From positions 62,001 to 126,000 of the forward strand of contig JAIUCV010000276.1 of the NCBI GenBank assembly GCA_026724425.1: a stretch of DNA of 64,000 nucleotides, written 5' to 3'. Each line of letters opens with the position of its first letter. The stretch's first letter is position 1. The notes below the pieces were generated by a model that saw only the letters and a list, made by a program, of their open reading frames with translations, had not been told where the DNA came from and ran no database searches. The translations under genes were made by a program, and so were the position numbers. The stretch is from Erythrophleum ivorense. Its lineage: Eukaryota > Streptophyta > Magnoliopsida > Fabales > Fabaceae. This document shows positions 12,259 to 24,539 of this stretch, piece by piece.

Positions 12259-15200
12259 TGTAACATCCGGTCCCTCCGTAAACATGAGAAACACAATGTT
12301 TGGTTTCTCCATAAACGTCAGAAATGGGCCAGATACAAAAGAAAGTCCTTGAAATAGAAGGAATTAGGGCCAAATAAAATTATGATAAAATTATAAATAA
12401 TGAAAAATGAGGATTTGAGCCTTGAGTTGCCCAAAAATCAAGGCCAGAGTGATTCGATAAAATTGCCAAAAGGCCAGTGGCATTTTCATAAATATAGGCA
12501 CTTTTTGAAAAACTCATAGGAGGGCTTTTTAAATGAAAATTTTGAGTTCTCCAGGGTTCTCTGAGGCCCCAAAAACCATGGGAAGCCCCAGGACCTGTAA
12601 AGCCCCTCCGGTGTACTCTTTTCGACGTCGGTTGAACCAAACTTTGACCAATTCGTTCGAAAAGGTTTTAGCTCCGATTTGAGTGATTCCAAAGGCATTT
12701 TATTAAATTGGGAACCTATTTGTTATGATGAAAAAGACGGTTCTAAAAAAGTAGTTAAAACGAAGGAGAAACGAAAATGCAAAGTATGAAAGGGCAAAAA
12801 TAGAATTTAAGTGTTAAAGGAAGCTTCCAAACTCTTTTTATAAGTCACGTTCTTCCTCTCCTTCATTAAACCGACTTGCTTCTGCCCATTTTCAGAGAGA
12901 AACTCCAGCTTCTTAGGCGCACAAGAGAAGGAGGGTTTTGGAGGAAGAAATTCAAGAAAAAGGTAAGAAACTTTAAGAAATTCCATATCCTTCCTTCTTG
13001 AAACTTGCTCCCCTCCTCTCAAGCTTTCTTTCTATGGTTTTAATGGAGAGTTTGGTGCTATTTTGGGGGCAGAATAGAGAGGGAAATTTCGAAAATTGAG
13101 GGAGCAAGCTAACCAAGTGGAAGAGCAAGCAAAGGAAAGCAAGAAAACAAGGTAAAACTTCCATTCTTTGGTAGTTCCTTCCTCCCCCTCCCTTTTGCAC
13201 GAATTTGGGCACCATGAGCCCAATTTTTAGGGGCTGTTTTCTGCCCAATTTATGGAAGGATTAGAGGTTTTAGATGATAAGGATTAAGAAGGAACCAATA
13301 GAATCAAGAAAGGAGCATTAGGAGACAAGATAGAACCATTAGGGATTCAAATGCTCCCTTGCAAATATGATTTTATATGAATATTCTTAGACTTAATTGA
13401 ATGTTTAAACATGCTCCTAAGACCCCTAGAGAGCTTCCCACATGCACCTCCCATCCAAGAAAGCAAAGAAATTGCAAGAAAAATTAATGAACTCAAAGTT
13501 AGAAAAGTGTAGAGCATATAAGGGGATTGTAAAAACTGATTTAATCTATAAGTTCTCTTGGCTATTTAAGTGTTTCCTTGACCTCCTACAACTCTTAACA
13601 ACCTCCCTAAATGGTTCTCCCATCAAGGAAAAATCAAGAAGCCATGAAATCCCATTTATGCTCTAAGTTTCGGCCAAGTAGGGATGGCATAGTTAGGGAG
13701 AGTTTTAAATTGTTTCAAGCCCATTTTTGAGGCATATATGATGAATGAATGTGAGGGGAAACCTTGGGAAAAATTTAGGAAGCTTAGAGAATGAGTTGGT
13801 GCTTTAGGTTCCATATTGTGACCTAAGGAAGTAACATGATGTTAGGCCTTTTGTTGTAATGATATGATGACTCCAAGAGGTTTAAAAGGAGTCAAGAATC
13901 ATATTTCAGAATAAAGAATGAGGCCTAGAAATGATTTGAGGAGTGTTGCTTCATTAGGTGCCAATATAGACCATAATGGAGGTTATAGAGTAATCTAGGG
14001 TTTAAGCAAGTTGCATGGCCCTAGACATTGTTTCATGAACTTAATTGGCTCCCATAATTTGTGTCTAGGCCAAGAGACACTATTTCCACCAACTTGTGGG
14101 TGTGTGGCTAAAAGATGAGGCTTGAAAGCTAAGGAAAAAGTGTGTGAAATTATGCAAGGTAGCTCTCTCCACCTTCTCTCATGCATGGATGTGTGTTTAG
14201 CTTGTTTTAGAATGTGTGTATGTGTATTTTCAAGCTAAGAAAAGTATGCTAGCATACCTTTATATGCCATGATGCTTGATGCTATGTTATGTTTTCAAAT
14301 GATTACATGATGTTTGTGTGAGTTTGCTTGAGTGTGGAAAGGCCAAGAACTCTTCCCTTTGGTGAGGATGAGCCAAGAACCCTTGAGCTTGGTTGAGACA
14401 TAGCAAAGAGTCTCCCAAAAGCAAAGTGGGCTCCCAAGAGTATGGTTGAGTCCAAAGCTCTTAAAGAATGGGTGAGGCAAGTCCAAAATCCATGAAGAGA
14501 AGTGTGAGGCTAATCCAAACACTTAGTGAGCTCTTGAATGTCATGCATGATTGATTCACATGCCAAAGTTGTTTTAAAATGCCTATGATTTCTACTTTCT
14601 CCATGCATGCATATATGAAACTTGCTTGCACATATTATGTGTGATGGAATGGGAGATGAGCTATTGGGATTCTTTGAATCTCATCCCCTCTTCTCCAATG
14701 ATCTAACATGCTAGGTGAACCAAGTGGATATGCTAATGCGAGCCAACAACATTGAAGAAGAGAGATTGACATTCATATGTCTAGCTTTTACCCTTTTTGA
14801 GCCATAATGTTGTATATGATTATTGTAAATGGCACATGACCCTTGAGACACATGTAAATATGATATTATGTGATGTATACATGTATGGATATGATGTATG
14901 AACTTTAGAAATGAATTTGGGTATGTAATGCCAAGTTATGCAAATTGGAAGTTTGATGCAAATGTGTATAAATATGGGTTGAATGGCCAAAATGAGATGC
15001 ATGAGGTTTGAGACCCTTTGGGCAGCTCACACAAGTCTAAAATATGCTTTTAAACTTGCCCAAAAGGTGCCAAGACCAAGGGAAATCCATTTGGCAATTT
15101 TGGTACCCAATATGGAGCCAAAATTGACCATAATGGAACCCTATGACATTTTTTTACCAAATGAGTTAGTCTTGCCCTGAAACTTGGCATGCAATTAGGT

Positions 15201-16118
15201 CTCATTAAGAGCTTTTTGGAAAACTAAAGATCATAATTTTCGGAGACCTATAGAATATTTGATGAATTTTCAAAGTTGGGATTTTTCATGGATTCTGGTA
15301 TGGGTACTGTTCATACTTACAGTTTTGAATTCTATATCACTTGATAGCCAAATGGTATCCAATGCTTATGAAATTTTATATTCATAAAATAGAGGTCATA
15401 AGCTTTCTGTGGCCACCAAGATCACCTCATTTGGAGGTCTACAGAGGAAGATATGCATTTTCGAAAGTTCTGCCCAGTATCAGACATCTTGCCAGACCCG
15501 AGGTACTATTTCATCGATTTCCGGGAGTTTGGTTTGATGAACTGATCTGGAGATATTTTTCCTCTCTGCTTAACATCCACATCTTTCCATAATTAGATTT
15601 TTTTGGAATTAGTTAGACATTTTTGAAGTCCATATCAGTAAATTGTGACAGTATCAGGAACCCCTCTGACCAGTAGATGATTTCGCATGTCAAACGCATT
15701 ATATACGAGATTTTAAGACTTCTACATATTTTTAGCATGAAGTAGACATCTTAAGCTTTCCAAAATGACTAAGATTATATGTTTTTGATTTTCTTGGATT
15801 TAGTTGTGAATTTTCAAACTTTGCCTAGAAATGAGGCCAAGTCTGCCGAAAATGAATCTACATGTCTCATATCCCTTTTTGGTTTCCATGGGTTTAAAGC
15901 TAGTTTTTGTGATTGAAATGAGTTCTAATCATGCAAATAAATATAAGGATGCATAGAATGAGCTCACACAGTCCATGTGGCACCGAATGAGTTTTTGGAT
16001 ATGATGACTTGCAAATAGAAGTTCAAATCTTCATGCCTCCTTTATGAGAATTATGTGTATGTTTCATGATAATTATGCTATTCAAAGGCATGAGATGAGC
16101 TAGAATTATGGTGTTACA
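12259..16118 (+). mobile_element. Solo LTR, family B (copy 1)
   Basis: A 3,860-bp solo LTR in plus orientation, from TGTAACATCC to GGTGTTACA, with a perfect 5-bp TSD AGAGG at 12254-12258 and 16119-16123. It is an inverted, highly similar copy of 39763-43640. Its start holds two CCCTCCGTAAAC-like words about 40 bp apart. A TATA-like box is at 12837-12844. Small open frames inside it are chance frames shared by all copies, not genes. It lies inside the family A LTR and is therefore younger than it. Confidence 0.92.
12837..12880 (+). promoter_or_regulatory. LTR promoter: TATA-like box and CCGACTT start region
   Basis: TTTATAAG at 12837-12844 is followed 34 bp later by CCGACTT at 12871. The same pair (TTTTTAAA then CCGACTT at about 37 bp) occurs in the family A LTR at 49091-49134, although sequence upstream of it is unrelated between the families. 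Conservation of this spacing suggests the pair marks the core promoter and transcription start of these LTRs. No expression evidence is available. Confidence 0.5.
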
Positions 16119-17218
16119 AGAGGGAGGAGTGAGATTCAAAGAATCTCAATAGCTCATCTCTCATTCAATCATACATAAAGCATGCAAACAAGTTTCACAA
16201 ATGTATGCATGGGCATATTAGCATGTGAAATCATAAAAAAAAAAATTTCACCATTTGAGTAGGCTATACATAACATACAAGAGCTTGTCAAGCAAGTGGA
16301 TTAGCCTCACCCATTCACTTGTGAATTTTGGACTTGCCTCACCCATTCTTTAAGAGGTTCTTTTAGACTCAATCTTACTCTTGGGAGTCAACCTCACTTT
16401 TGGGAGACTCTTTACTTTGTCTCAACTAACTTTAAGGTTCTTGGCTCATCCTCACCATGGTTAGAGGGTTTTTGGCTTTTCCATACTCAATAAAACCAAA
16501 GTAATTACATAATACATTGTTGAAATACATAAGGCATTATCATGCTAGTATACTTTTCAGGGTTTAAAAACATATATACACACATGCAAGACAACGTAAG
16601 CACACATCTATGCATGAGAGAAGGTGGAGAGAGCTACCGTATTGGCTAATCACAAGCTTTCCCTTTCAATTTATCTCCTCCCTTGTTGATTTCACAATCA
16701 CCACTAGATGGGAGTGCTTCTCTTGAGCCTAAACACACAAGAGCATGGAACTACTTTCTTATAGCTCAACACTTATTCACAAAGTTAGGGATTTTTCTAT
16801 AGCAAACCCTACCAAGCATATAAGAAACTAGGGATTCTTTCTCTCTCTAGAAGTTCACTAACTATCCTTCCTCTCTTAAGCTCTCAAAAAAGGAAAGCAA
16901 AGAGGAGGAAGTGAAGATACATGAGTTTCTTGCTCCCTCTAGGTCAGAACAAAACTTTCTTACTCATCAACCCATGGAAAAGGGAGCTTAGAAGGAGAAG
17001 AATAAAATCAAGAAGAAGGAGCATGAAGAGCTTTAAAGGTTCTCACCTTTCTTCCTTAGCTTTCCTTCCTTCTCTCTTGATTTCTCCTAGTTTCCCTCTC
17101 TCTCTCAAGCTTTTTTCTGTGCTTGGACGAAGCTTAAGTCGGTTTAGAGAGAAAGGATGAGTTGGGGCACTTTAAGAAGTCAAATTCTCTTTTTTCACGC
17201 TTTTCCGGACTTACCCTC

Positions 17219-17451
17219 ACTGTAGCAAAGAATAACCCTCGCTACGGTGAGCATGTATCAGTCCTAGACCCCTATTTTTGCTATAGCGCGCGCTACGGCG
17301 AGCAACGCCTGGTTTTTGTATGGGATGCTCGCACTCACTATAGCTAGAAGCATTTTCGCTATAGCTAGAAGGCACTCTCGCTATAGCTAGACCATTTCTC
17401 ACTATAGCAAATAGGTACATTTGCTATAGCTAGGCCATTTCTCGCTATAAC
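17219..17451 (-). promoter_or_regulatory. GCTATAGC octamer array, copy in 10811-17538 LTR
   Basis: Ten octamers of the GCTATAGC type start at 17219, 17241, 17280, 17292, 17337, 17358, 17380, 17401, 17423 and 17444. Some are degenerate (for example ACTGTAGC, GCTACGGT, GCTATAAC). Spacing is 22, 39, 12, 45, 21, 22, 21, 22, 21. The order is the mirror of the plus-strand copy at 48838-49050, as expected for a minus-strand LTR. The reverse complement of the CCGACTT start region lies beyond it at about 17137. Confidence 0.85.
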
Positions 17452-17538
17452 TAGCAGACTTAGAAAAATTTCAGCCCTTTAAAAATTTTCTAGCTTTTTT
17501 TTTCTTTACTTCTTCTTTTTTTTTTTCTGGTTGTTACA

Positions 17539-18915
17539 TTAATGCTTTTGGATGATCTCCCTTCACCCCTCCATCGCTTGTCCTCTTTTCCCAGAACCCG
17601 TTCTCTCCCTTTACTCTCTGCTTCTTTTCCTTTCTAATCCCTAAACTCTATCCTCCTCTGAACCTTCACTCTCTCCGTCGATGCCTCTGCCCTCTGGTTT
17701 TTATAATCGGTCTCACATTCCCCTAACTTCTATCTCCCCCCAAATTAGAGGGCCTCCTCCCTTAGGCGACCTCACAGTCTCTCCTCCCTCTTTTTCTGAC
17801 TCGGGAAAACTCCCTCGGGTCTCGCCTTCTCTGCCTCTCTCGCGCTCTCTTGCTCTGAATCAGAAATTCCCTACCTTTTTTTTGCTCTCCTCTGATTTTT
17901 CTGCTCTCAGTCTCCTTCCCCCAAATCAGAGGGCCTCCTTCCTTAGGCGACCTCACAGTCTCTCCTCCCTTTTTTTTTCTGTGTGTCCCCTCTTTTCTCT
18001 TTTTTTTTTACCTGTACCAATGTTCCTTTTTTTCTTTTTCTTGCTTCTGCGTCTGTACCCCTCTGAGAGCTCTATGCGTGGGTGAAATGAGAAAGTGGTC
18101 GCCCTCCCTCCGCCAGAATCACGTGTGAAGGAGTGGCTGAAGGAAACGGGTAGAGTTTGGCATCTGAATTGGGCTTCTGCTTTGTAGACTCTTTTTCTTT
18201 TCGGCCCATTTTTCTTTCCAACTTGTTATGGGCAAGTTTTTTTTGGAATGGGCCTTCGTTTTTTCTTTTCTAATTTTAACATTGGGGCAATGGGATTGAG
18301 AGGAATTGGACTATCTTTTATTTTTGTTTGCTTTAGTCTTTTTTTTTTTAGGCTTTCCTAGATTAGGTCCCAGAATCTTAATTTTTTTTATTTGTTTTGG
18401 GTTTTCCTTTTCTCTCTTTTTTTTATATATATATTATTTTTTTGACTCTTTTTTTATTATTTTACTTTATTTCTTTATTTCTTTTATTTCTTTTATTTCT
18501 TTTTTCTTTTTTTTTCCTCTCATTTTTTTGCTTTTTTTTAAAATTATTATTCTTTTAGTTATCATTTTTTTATTAACTTTTTTTTAGCCTTTTCTCTCTC
18601 TCTTTCTTTGTGAGTTTTTACTTTTTCATTCATTTTCTCTTTTTTTTAGTCCTTTTTTATTTTGATTTTTTTAATTCCTTTTTTTTTGAATTTTTGTTAC
18701 TCCCTCTTTGATTTTCTTTTTGTTTTAACTTTGGATTAATGGGCTTTTACTTTTTTTTTAATTTTATTTTTAAGTTCTTTCTCCTTTGATTTTTTTTTGA
18801 GCTTATTAAGCTAAAAGGGCCTATTAATTTTTGTTTTATTTTTTGTTCTATTTTTTTATTAGTTTAATTTTATCATCATTTTTGAAGTATGCTAGAACAA
18901 AATATGGTGTTTACA
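17539..18915 (+). mobile_element. Unclassified LTR-like repeat, right part
   Basis: After the family A LTR the sequence is strongly CT-rich (17545-18080), then T-rich (18320-18870), and ends ATATGGTGTTTACA at about 18915. It is probably the continuation of the repeat at 7666-10810, since one TSD copy of the inserted LTR joins both sides. The open frame at 17681-18085 is low-complexity Ser/Pro/Leu and overlaps an internal duplication, so I do not call it a gene. Confidence 0.4.
17741..17983 (+). repeat. 61-bp direct repeat, 181-bp period
   Basis: Two copies of a roughly 61-bp unit that begins CAAATTAGAGGGCCTCC and includes TTAGGCGACCTCACAGTC. They lie at 17741-17801 and 17922-17983 with only a few differences. 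They suggest a tandem duplication of about 181 bp in which the intervening part has diverged. Confidence 0.8.
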
Positions 18916-21640
18916 CATATAAATATATATTTACCTCATGCGCAATCAAATGTGTTGTTTTGCAACTTATAGGCTCCATTTGGTTCACTGTATCATGAAC
19001 ATATTCTTTTTATATAACTTGTATAATATTTATTATATTTTTATAGTTATTCTATCTATCAAATAACCTTTTTAATAGTAAAGACAAAACAATCATTTTT
19101 CATCTCATCTACCTTTACTTACCTACTTTTTATATTCTCTTCACCTTTACATCTTAGTTTTAATTTTTTTTTCAAAATACCATTTTGCCTTCACATTTTT
19201 TTTTTTGCCCTTTCATCAGACACTTGGGAGTTTCTGTATGAGTTTCCTAAAGCTTCCTTCTAAAATCGTTCTCTGTATTGGTGTCCGAAAGTCATCCTAT
19301 TTTGCTACCATTTTCAATATTGTTCATCTTCTTCTCCTTCACTTCGCACTTACCCATTGCTTCAGCCCTGGTGTGGTCTATCTCTCAATGTTTTGGCATA
19401 GGAGTGTTATTCAATCTTAACAAGATCTCGTTTCTCCTCTGGCTGGGCAAGTGATTTTAAGGTCAAGGGTTACAACTTTTTGGCTATTTTTCATCGTGTA
19501 GCTTCTTCCTTTCTAACCTTATCAATTTAGCAAGTTATTCTCCTATTTTTACATATTTTCATTTTCATATGGCAGCTTCTTTTCTTCCTTCTTCCCTAAA
19601 CTGTGAAGTGCCCTATTTCATGAGTATTCGTTCTTTGTTTCAACTAGGATTTTATGTCCAAACCTATAGATTTTTAGTACATATCAGTGGTTAACCTTAG
19701 TTTATAGGGTAAGATGGCTTCTTGATTAGAGTTTTGCCATTTCTATGTAAAATTTCAGTATCCCCCCTTATTTTCTATACCTTTTTTCGTTATTTTTGTG
19801 TGATTTGTTCTGTGTCTTCACAAAGGTAGATTTAATCTTGCTCATTTCATTTTCTTCATTCACCAAAAGCCTCACTATATTTATTCTGAAAAAATGCGGC
19901 AAGCTATGTAATCTCATGAATCTATCTCTGGCGTTCAATTGTCTACTTTTCTCTATTTTGAATTTTCAGTAACTTAATAAACTGATTTTCCATACTTTGT
20001 GATTGCTACTTTTAGCCAAGGGTAGCCATGAGTGAGGATTGAGTTTCCTTGGTGGTTGTAAGTTAATTAAGTGGATGAAGATGGGCATTATCAACCTTAG
20101 GTAAGCTAGCCTTCTTGTTTAACTTTTCCCCTACTTAAGATCAAAATAAATTCCTCTTGTGATAAATTAGAATGGACCATAAATTCAATTAGGTATGATG
20201 TTGAACTTATTTGATGAGCAAATCGAGAAATTATTAGGTGTGTTGGAAGTTGTCTTGAGCAATCTTTAAAGATGCCATAGACAAAGATACAACTTAGTTA
20301 CGAAAGGTGTAAGATAGTTCCAAGTGGAAGCCTTTAAGAAGTTGAATAATAAAACCAAGTTTGGGCTAATAATAAGTGTGAAGAATGATTAGATAGGTCT
20401 TCAACCCATATCTTTATATGAGTCATTGTGATTACAGTAAAAAAAAAAAGATAAAATAAAATAAAATATTGGGTTATATGGAAGTTAAAAAAAGAAAAAA
20501 AAGAATTAAATATTAAAGTCATTAAATAATATTGGCTAGTGTAGAAAATTCTCTAATGAGTGAACATAGTGTAGGTCAAATATTACAACTTGACTAGGTA
20601 AGATGAAATAGTCCTATTTGTGAAACTGAGGATGGTGGACCAGCACTCTAGGTTAATATTAATCCCAATGATAGGGTTTAAGATAGGTAGTTAAGTAAGA
20701 AAATTAATATAGTATTAAAATGGGATAAATACTACAGTAGGAATTTTTGAATCTAATTAAGCTAAGAGTGATTAAGTTAAGATTGGATAGGTGAATAATG
20801 AATTAAATTATAGTCAGGATAGAATTAGAGCTTAAAATAAGTTTAATGGGAAAAAAAAGAAGAAGAAATTTCTGAAAATTGAGTTCTTAAAATTTAAAGA
20901 ATTACTGTAATTGTGTTTTTGGACACTCTTTGGATGTTCTTGCTGGGAAGCAATGATGGATCAATGATGGAGAATCAATAATTATCCAGCAAGCATTGTA
21001 AGTAAATTATAAAATATGATACATGTTTAACCTTCCTTCAGTTTTACTTTCTCTCTTTTGTTTGAACTCAGTTTGTTTATGGGATAGGCATCCTAAGTAG
21101 CGATTCCTGATGTATATATTATTACTATTATATCTTCTAGATTATGATATGTTATGTTTGATTGTGTTATCAAATTGATATGAATTGATATTGACTAACG
21201 TATTACATTTAAAATTTCAAAAGGTGATAAATTACCTTAATATATTTTGATGACTTTGCTTAAAACTTTTATGATTACAAAATGTCATATTATTAAATAT
21301 GAAATTTTATTGAAGATCAGTTATTTGGAAGATTTTAGTATATAACTTCTACTTAGTATATGATTTTATATATACAGTGTAGAATGTTGGTTGTTAATAA
21401 CAGTTTTGTTAACTCTTGGTGCACCTTGGATATAACCTTGTGACTTCTATGATTGATTATTGCAATAATATTAAGCTAAATGCTCTCTAATGGTTCATTG
21501 GTTGATTGCTCATATTTGAATATATGGTTATTTATCTTTGTGGGTTGTATGCCACGTCTGGATATGTGGTGATTTAGATATATTGTTTTGTTCTAAATTT
21601 CTAAATTGATTATTTTCTATTTGGGTGGAAACATTGGTAA
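18916..21640. other. Unassigned intergenic DNA
   Basis: No gene was recognised. The 71-codon frame at 19205-19420 has no motif I can name. A-rich runs occur at 20440-20500. A segment at 21510-21575 (words GGTTATTTATCTTTGTGGG and GGATATGTGG) is similar to 45430-45510 on the far side of the pararetrovirus, so it may belong to that integrant's flank or intergenic region. Confidence 0.4.
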
Positions 21641-21839
21641 GCCTAAGAAGGTGATTTTGACATTAGAATGTAAGTGCGTTAGTTTAGTCTAGTGGTGTTC
21701 CCATTAAGCTTTAGATAGGAAAGAAACAAAGTAGGATTTGAAGAACAAAAGTAATAGGATGAGTTGGTTTAAAAACAATATTGTTTTGTCACTCAAACAA
21801 TAGAAAAAGAAATGAGAATTTCACAAACTAGATAAGCTA

Positions 21840-22570
21840 TATTTATGGTACTCTTGGCAACAATAGAGGAATACAAAAAGAGATATGATTGGATGCACAT
21901 AGAATTACTATAGGTAGTTATAAAGCCAAATTTCAAACAAGGATTAAATAAGCCAGTTCTAGTCGATTTAAGATATGGAAGGTAGAGAAATTTACATGGT
22001 GAACCAGTTTATTTTGACTATTTTCCAAACTACATAATAGGTATGAAAGATAATATTGCAAGAAATGGGTTAGTTTTGAAAATAGGTTTAGATGCAACAT
22101 GGGAAAAAGGAACAATAGCTATATTGATACTATACAAGATAACATTCAAAAATAACAAAGATACACCAAAATTTTAAAGTTATAAAAGAGTCTTCTAAGG
22201 GGGAAACCATGCTTATAGAAATAGGAGATCCTTTAAAGACTACAATTTTAATCCTTAAAACTTTAAAACATAATGAAATAGAATTTCTAACAAATTAGAA
22301 ATTTTCAAAATTAGCACAGCTAGAACCATTAAAAGGATTGGAACTAGATGAGATAATACAAACGCTAAAAGGAGATGTATCTATTAAAATGCTTGATAGA
22401 TCATTATCATCTTCTTGTATAGGAAGTCAAAGACATACAGAATATATTAAAGCTAAAAGTTCTATAGATAACTCAAGTTTAGGATATAAGCTAAAGGGAG
22501 TAAACTTTAAAGTTGAAATTCCCGAGCTGATATATAACCAAGAAAATTTAGGTAATTTAGAAATATAATA
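21840..22570 (+). pseudogene. Caulimovirid movement protein remnant
   Basis: The frame from about 21918 reads like the central part of caulimovirid 30K-type movement proteins, with a KQGLNKPVLVDLR word, a following YFDYFPNYIIG word and a LKIGLDATWEKGTIA word. An in-frame TAG falls at about 21981. The open frame at 22338-22568 (76 codons) continues the C-terminal part of this region. In live viruses this protein forms tubules or enlarges plasmodesmata. Here it is non-functional because of several stops and missing N-terminal sequence. The alternative of an ordinary retrotransposon is unlikely, since plant LTR elements lack this domain. Confidence 0.72.
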
Positions 22571-22610
22571 AAAAATAGATAAAGAATTTCAACCTACAAA
22601 CAATTAGTGT

Positions 22611-24340
22611 ATGAGATTACAATTAAAACTAATAAAAAAAGATAACTATCAAATAAATAAAGAAATGCTAAGAAGAGAATTTATGTTAACTATTAATAAA
22701 AAGAAAAGAGATTGGTTTTTTCAAACTTCTACAGAAATAAAGCAAAATAAGATTAGGGAAGAATGGTGTCAAGATATGAAAAATTTACAGGAAGATTTAT
22801 ATTTCTTCAATAGATATATCTATAACAATAAAATATTTAATTCTTTTGCTAAAAATAATCCCTCAATTAATGTCACTACAAGTAGAACTAAAAATTGGAA
22901 ATGCAGACATAATATAAGCATAATAGCGATACATCCACCTTTAGAAAAAATAACCTTATCAATGGAAGGGGAATAGGTGATAGCCTCACCTTTAAAGATA
23001 CCAGATCTTTTAAGATAGTAAAGGAATACAAAAAATATGACAACAAAATAATTATTCAAATCAAACATTGCATACAATAAGCCAACAATTGACAAGAATA
23101 GAGAATAAATTGGAAGAAGGAGAAACTAGTAATAATGTTCCTCTAACAAATGAATAGCTAGATCCATAGAGACCCATACTTAAATATGAAACCATACCAA
23201 TAGAAGAAGCCAAAAAGATAACTTTAGAAACATGGGAAATAAGTGATAAAATGACTAAGGAAATGGATGAAATATTAAAGGACATAAACAATGAATTAGA
23301 AAATTAAGTATTAGAAAAAATAAAAGAGTAAGAATTAATGCAATAGTTAAATTTATAGAAGAAATAACAATAAACAAAATCAAAAGAAATAACAATAATG
23401 GACATACAAAGAAAAATTATTATCCAAGACAAACATTACCAAATTTATAATTTGAAAAAAGAAATATTATGGCTGCCTCTTAGTATGATGGTATGTCAAT
23501 ATATGAATGGAATTTAAAAGGATTAAGTGAATATGAAATAATGAATTTAGCACAGGAGATGATGATGGTGGTGGCTGCATATAGGAAAGAAAATAATAAT
23601 GACAATAATATATTTGACATATTAATTCAAGGATTTACAAGAAGCCTTAAAGAATGGAAAGAAAATATTCTTATTGGAGTAGATATAGAAGAAATAAGAA
23701 TGCATCATAAAGTCAAAATAAACCTTTTAGGCTAGTAGATGTTAGATGATATAAAGACAACTTCCTAAAGTATTTCAAAGATAAGATGGAAATTTTGATT
23801 TTTCGAAAGAAAGATTTATATCGAGATTGCCAAAATTGTGTGCAAAAAGAGCTAGAGATGAAATAAGACACAAACAAGGAGGATCAATAAAGTATGACCT
23901 TATGACGTATGGACATATAATACTGTCACAAATACAATAGGATTAAGATTGTGTAATGAGATAAAATTACAAAGAAAAATGTATTGAGATAGAAAACAAG
24001 AAAAGTTAGAGTCAAGAAATATCTATGAATAGTAGGGATTTGAAAAGATAAAAGCTCCATTTAGAAGAAAAAAGAATAGGTCATATTTTAAACCTTCACA
24101 TATAAAATACAAAAGACGATATGATTAGAAGAAAAAGATTTAATGGTAATAAAACAAAAAAAGAAAATTATAAAAAAGATAAAAAGGAAATAATATGTTA
24201 CAAATGTGATCAATTTAGTCACTTTGCAAATAGATATAAAACCAGAAAGAAGATAAAGGAATTAAAGATTAATGAAGAAAATAAACAAAACCTTTTGAAA
24301 ATCTTGATAAATGAAGATTTTAAATCAAAATAAGAAAATA
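22611..24340 (+). pseudogene. Caulimovirid coat-protein region with zinc knuckle
   Basis: Three open pieces belong here. The frame 22611-22976 is Lys/Glu-rich with KRDWFFQTSTE and resembles the segment between movement and coat domains. The frame 23493-23735 starts with SIYEWNLKGLSEYEI and resembles the start of the capsid core. The frame 24121-24333 holds a degenerate CCHC knuckle (CYKCDQFSHFANR, last Cys replaced by Tyr) within a Lys-rich tail, as in coat proteins that bind viral RNA. Stops and frame changes separate them. Confidence 0.72.
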
Positions 24341-24539
24341 ATAGTTCTTCCAATTATGAAGAAGATCATATTTATCATACAACAACAACAATAAGCTTTT
24401 TCCCACTAGGTTGAGTCAGCTATATGGATCAAACGACGTCATAAAGTTTTATTATAAATTATAATTTTAGGTAAACCATTTGAGTTTAAATCTTTGTTAA
24501 TAATTTCGCCTATAGGTTTTTTGTGGTCTTTTTCTATCT

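Larger units (their letters stand above)
10811..17538 (-). mobile_element. Solo LTR, family A, split by a family B solo LTR
   Basis: A family A LTR on the minus strand, starting TGTAACACCA at 10811 and ending TTGTTACA at 17538. Flanks CTAAT (10806-10810) and TTAAT (17539-17543) are a near-perfect 5-bp TSD. It is interrupted by the family B LTR 12259-16118; without that insert and one TSD copy it is about 2,863 bp. It carries the octamer array (17219-17451), and its reverse text matches the LTRs of the complete Tekay element at 48712-59479. No internal retrotransposon sequence remains, so it is a solo LTR left by recombination between the element's two LTRs. Confidence 0.85.
21641..24375 (+). 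mobile_element. Endogenous pararetrovirus (Caulimoviridae), part 1
   Basis: Left portion of a decayed caulimovirid integrant on the plus strand, holding movement-protein and coat-protein remnants. The gene order (movement, coat, then protease, RT and RNase H after the LINE) and the motif wording place it near florendoviruses/petuviruses. The left edge is uncertain by a few hundred bases. It stops at a 14-bp TSD made by the LINE at 24376-33997 and resumes at 34012. Frames are broken by many stops and indels. Confidence 0.8.

Noticed and set aside
14820..15002. 60-codon frame conserved with 40897-41079
   Set aside because: Conservation reflects two recent copies of the same LTR. More diverged LTR copies do not keep the frame.
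17681..18085. 134-codon Ser/Pro-rich frame
   Set aside because: CT-rich low-complexity DNA with an internal 61-bp duplication; no domain and no homologous frame.
7666..18915. Flanks GATGT and CATAT as a TSD for the unclassified repeat
   Set aside because: Only three of five bases agree and no coding correlation supports it, unlike the other TSDs in the window.
19205..19420. 71-codon frame as a host gene
   Set aside because: No recognisable motif, no splice context I can defend, and the surroundings are non-coding.
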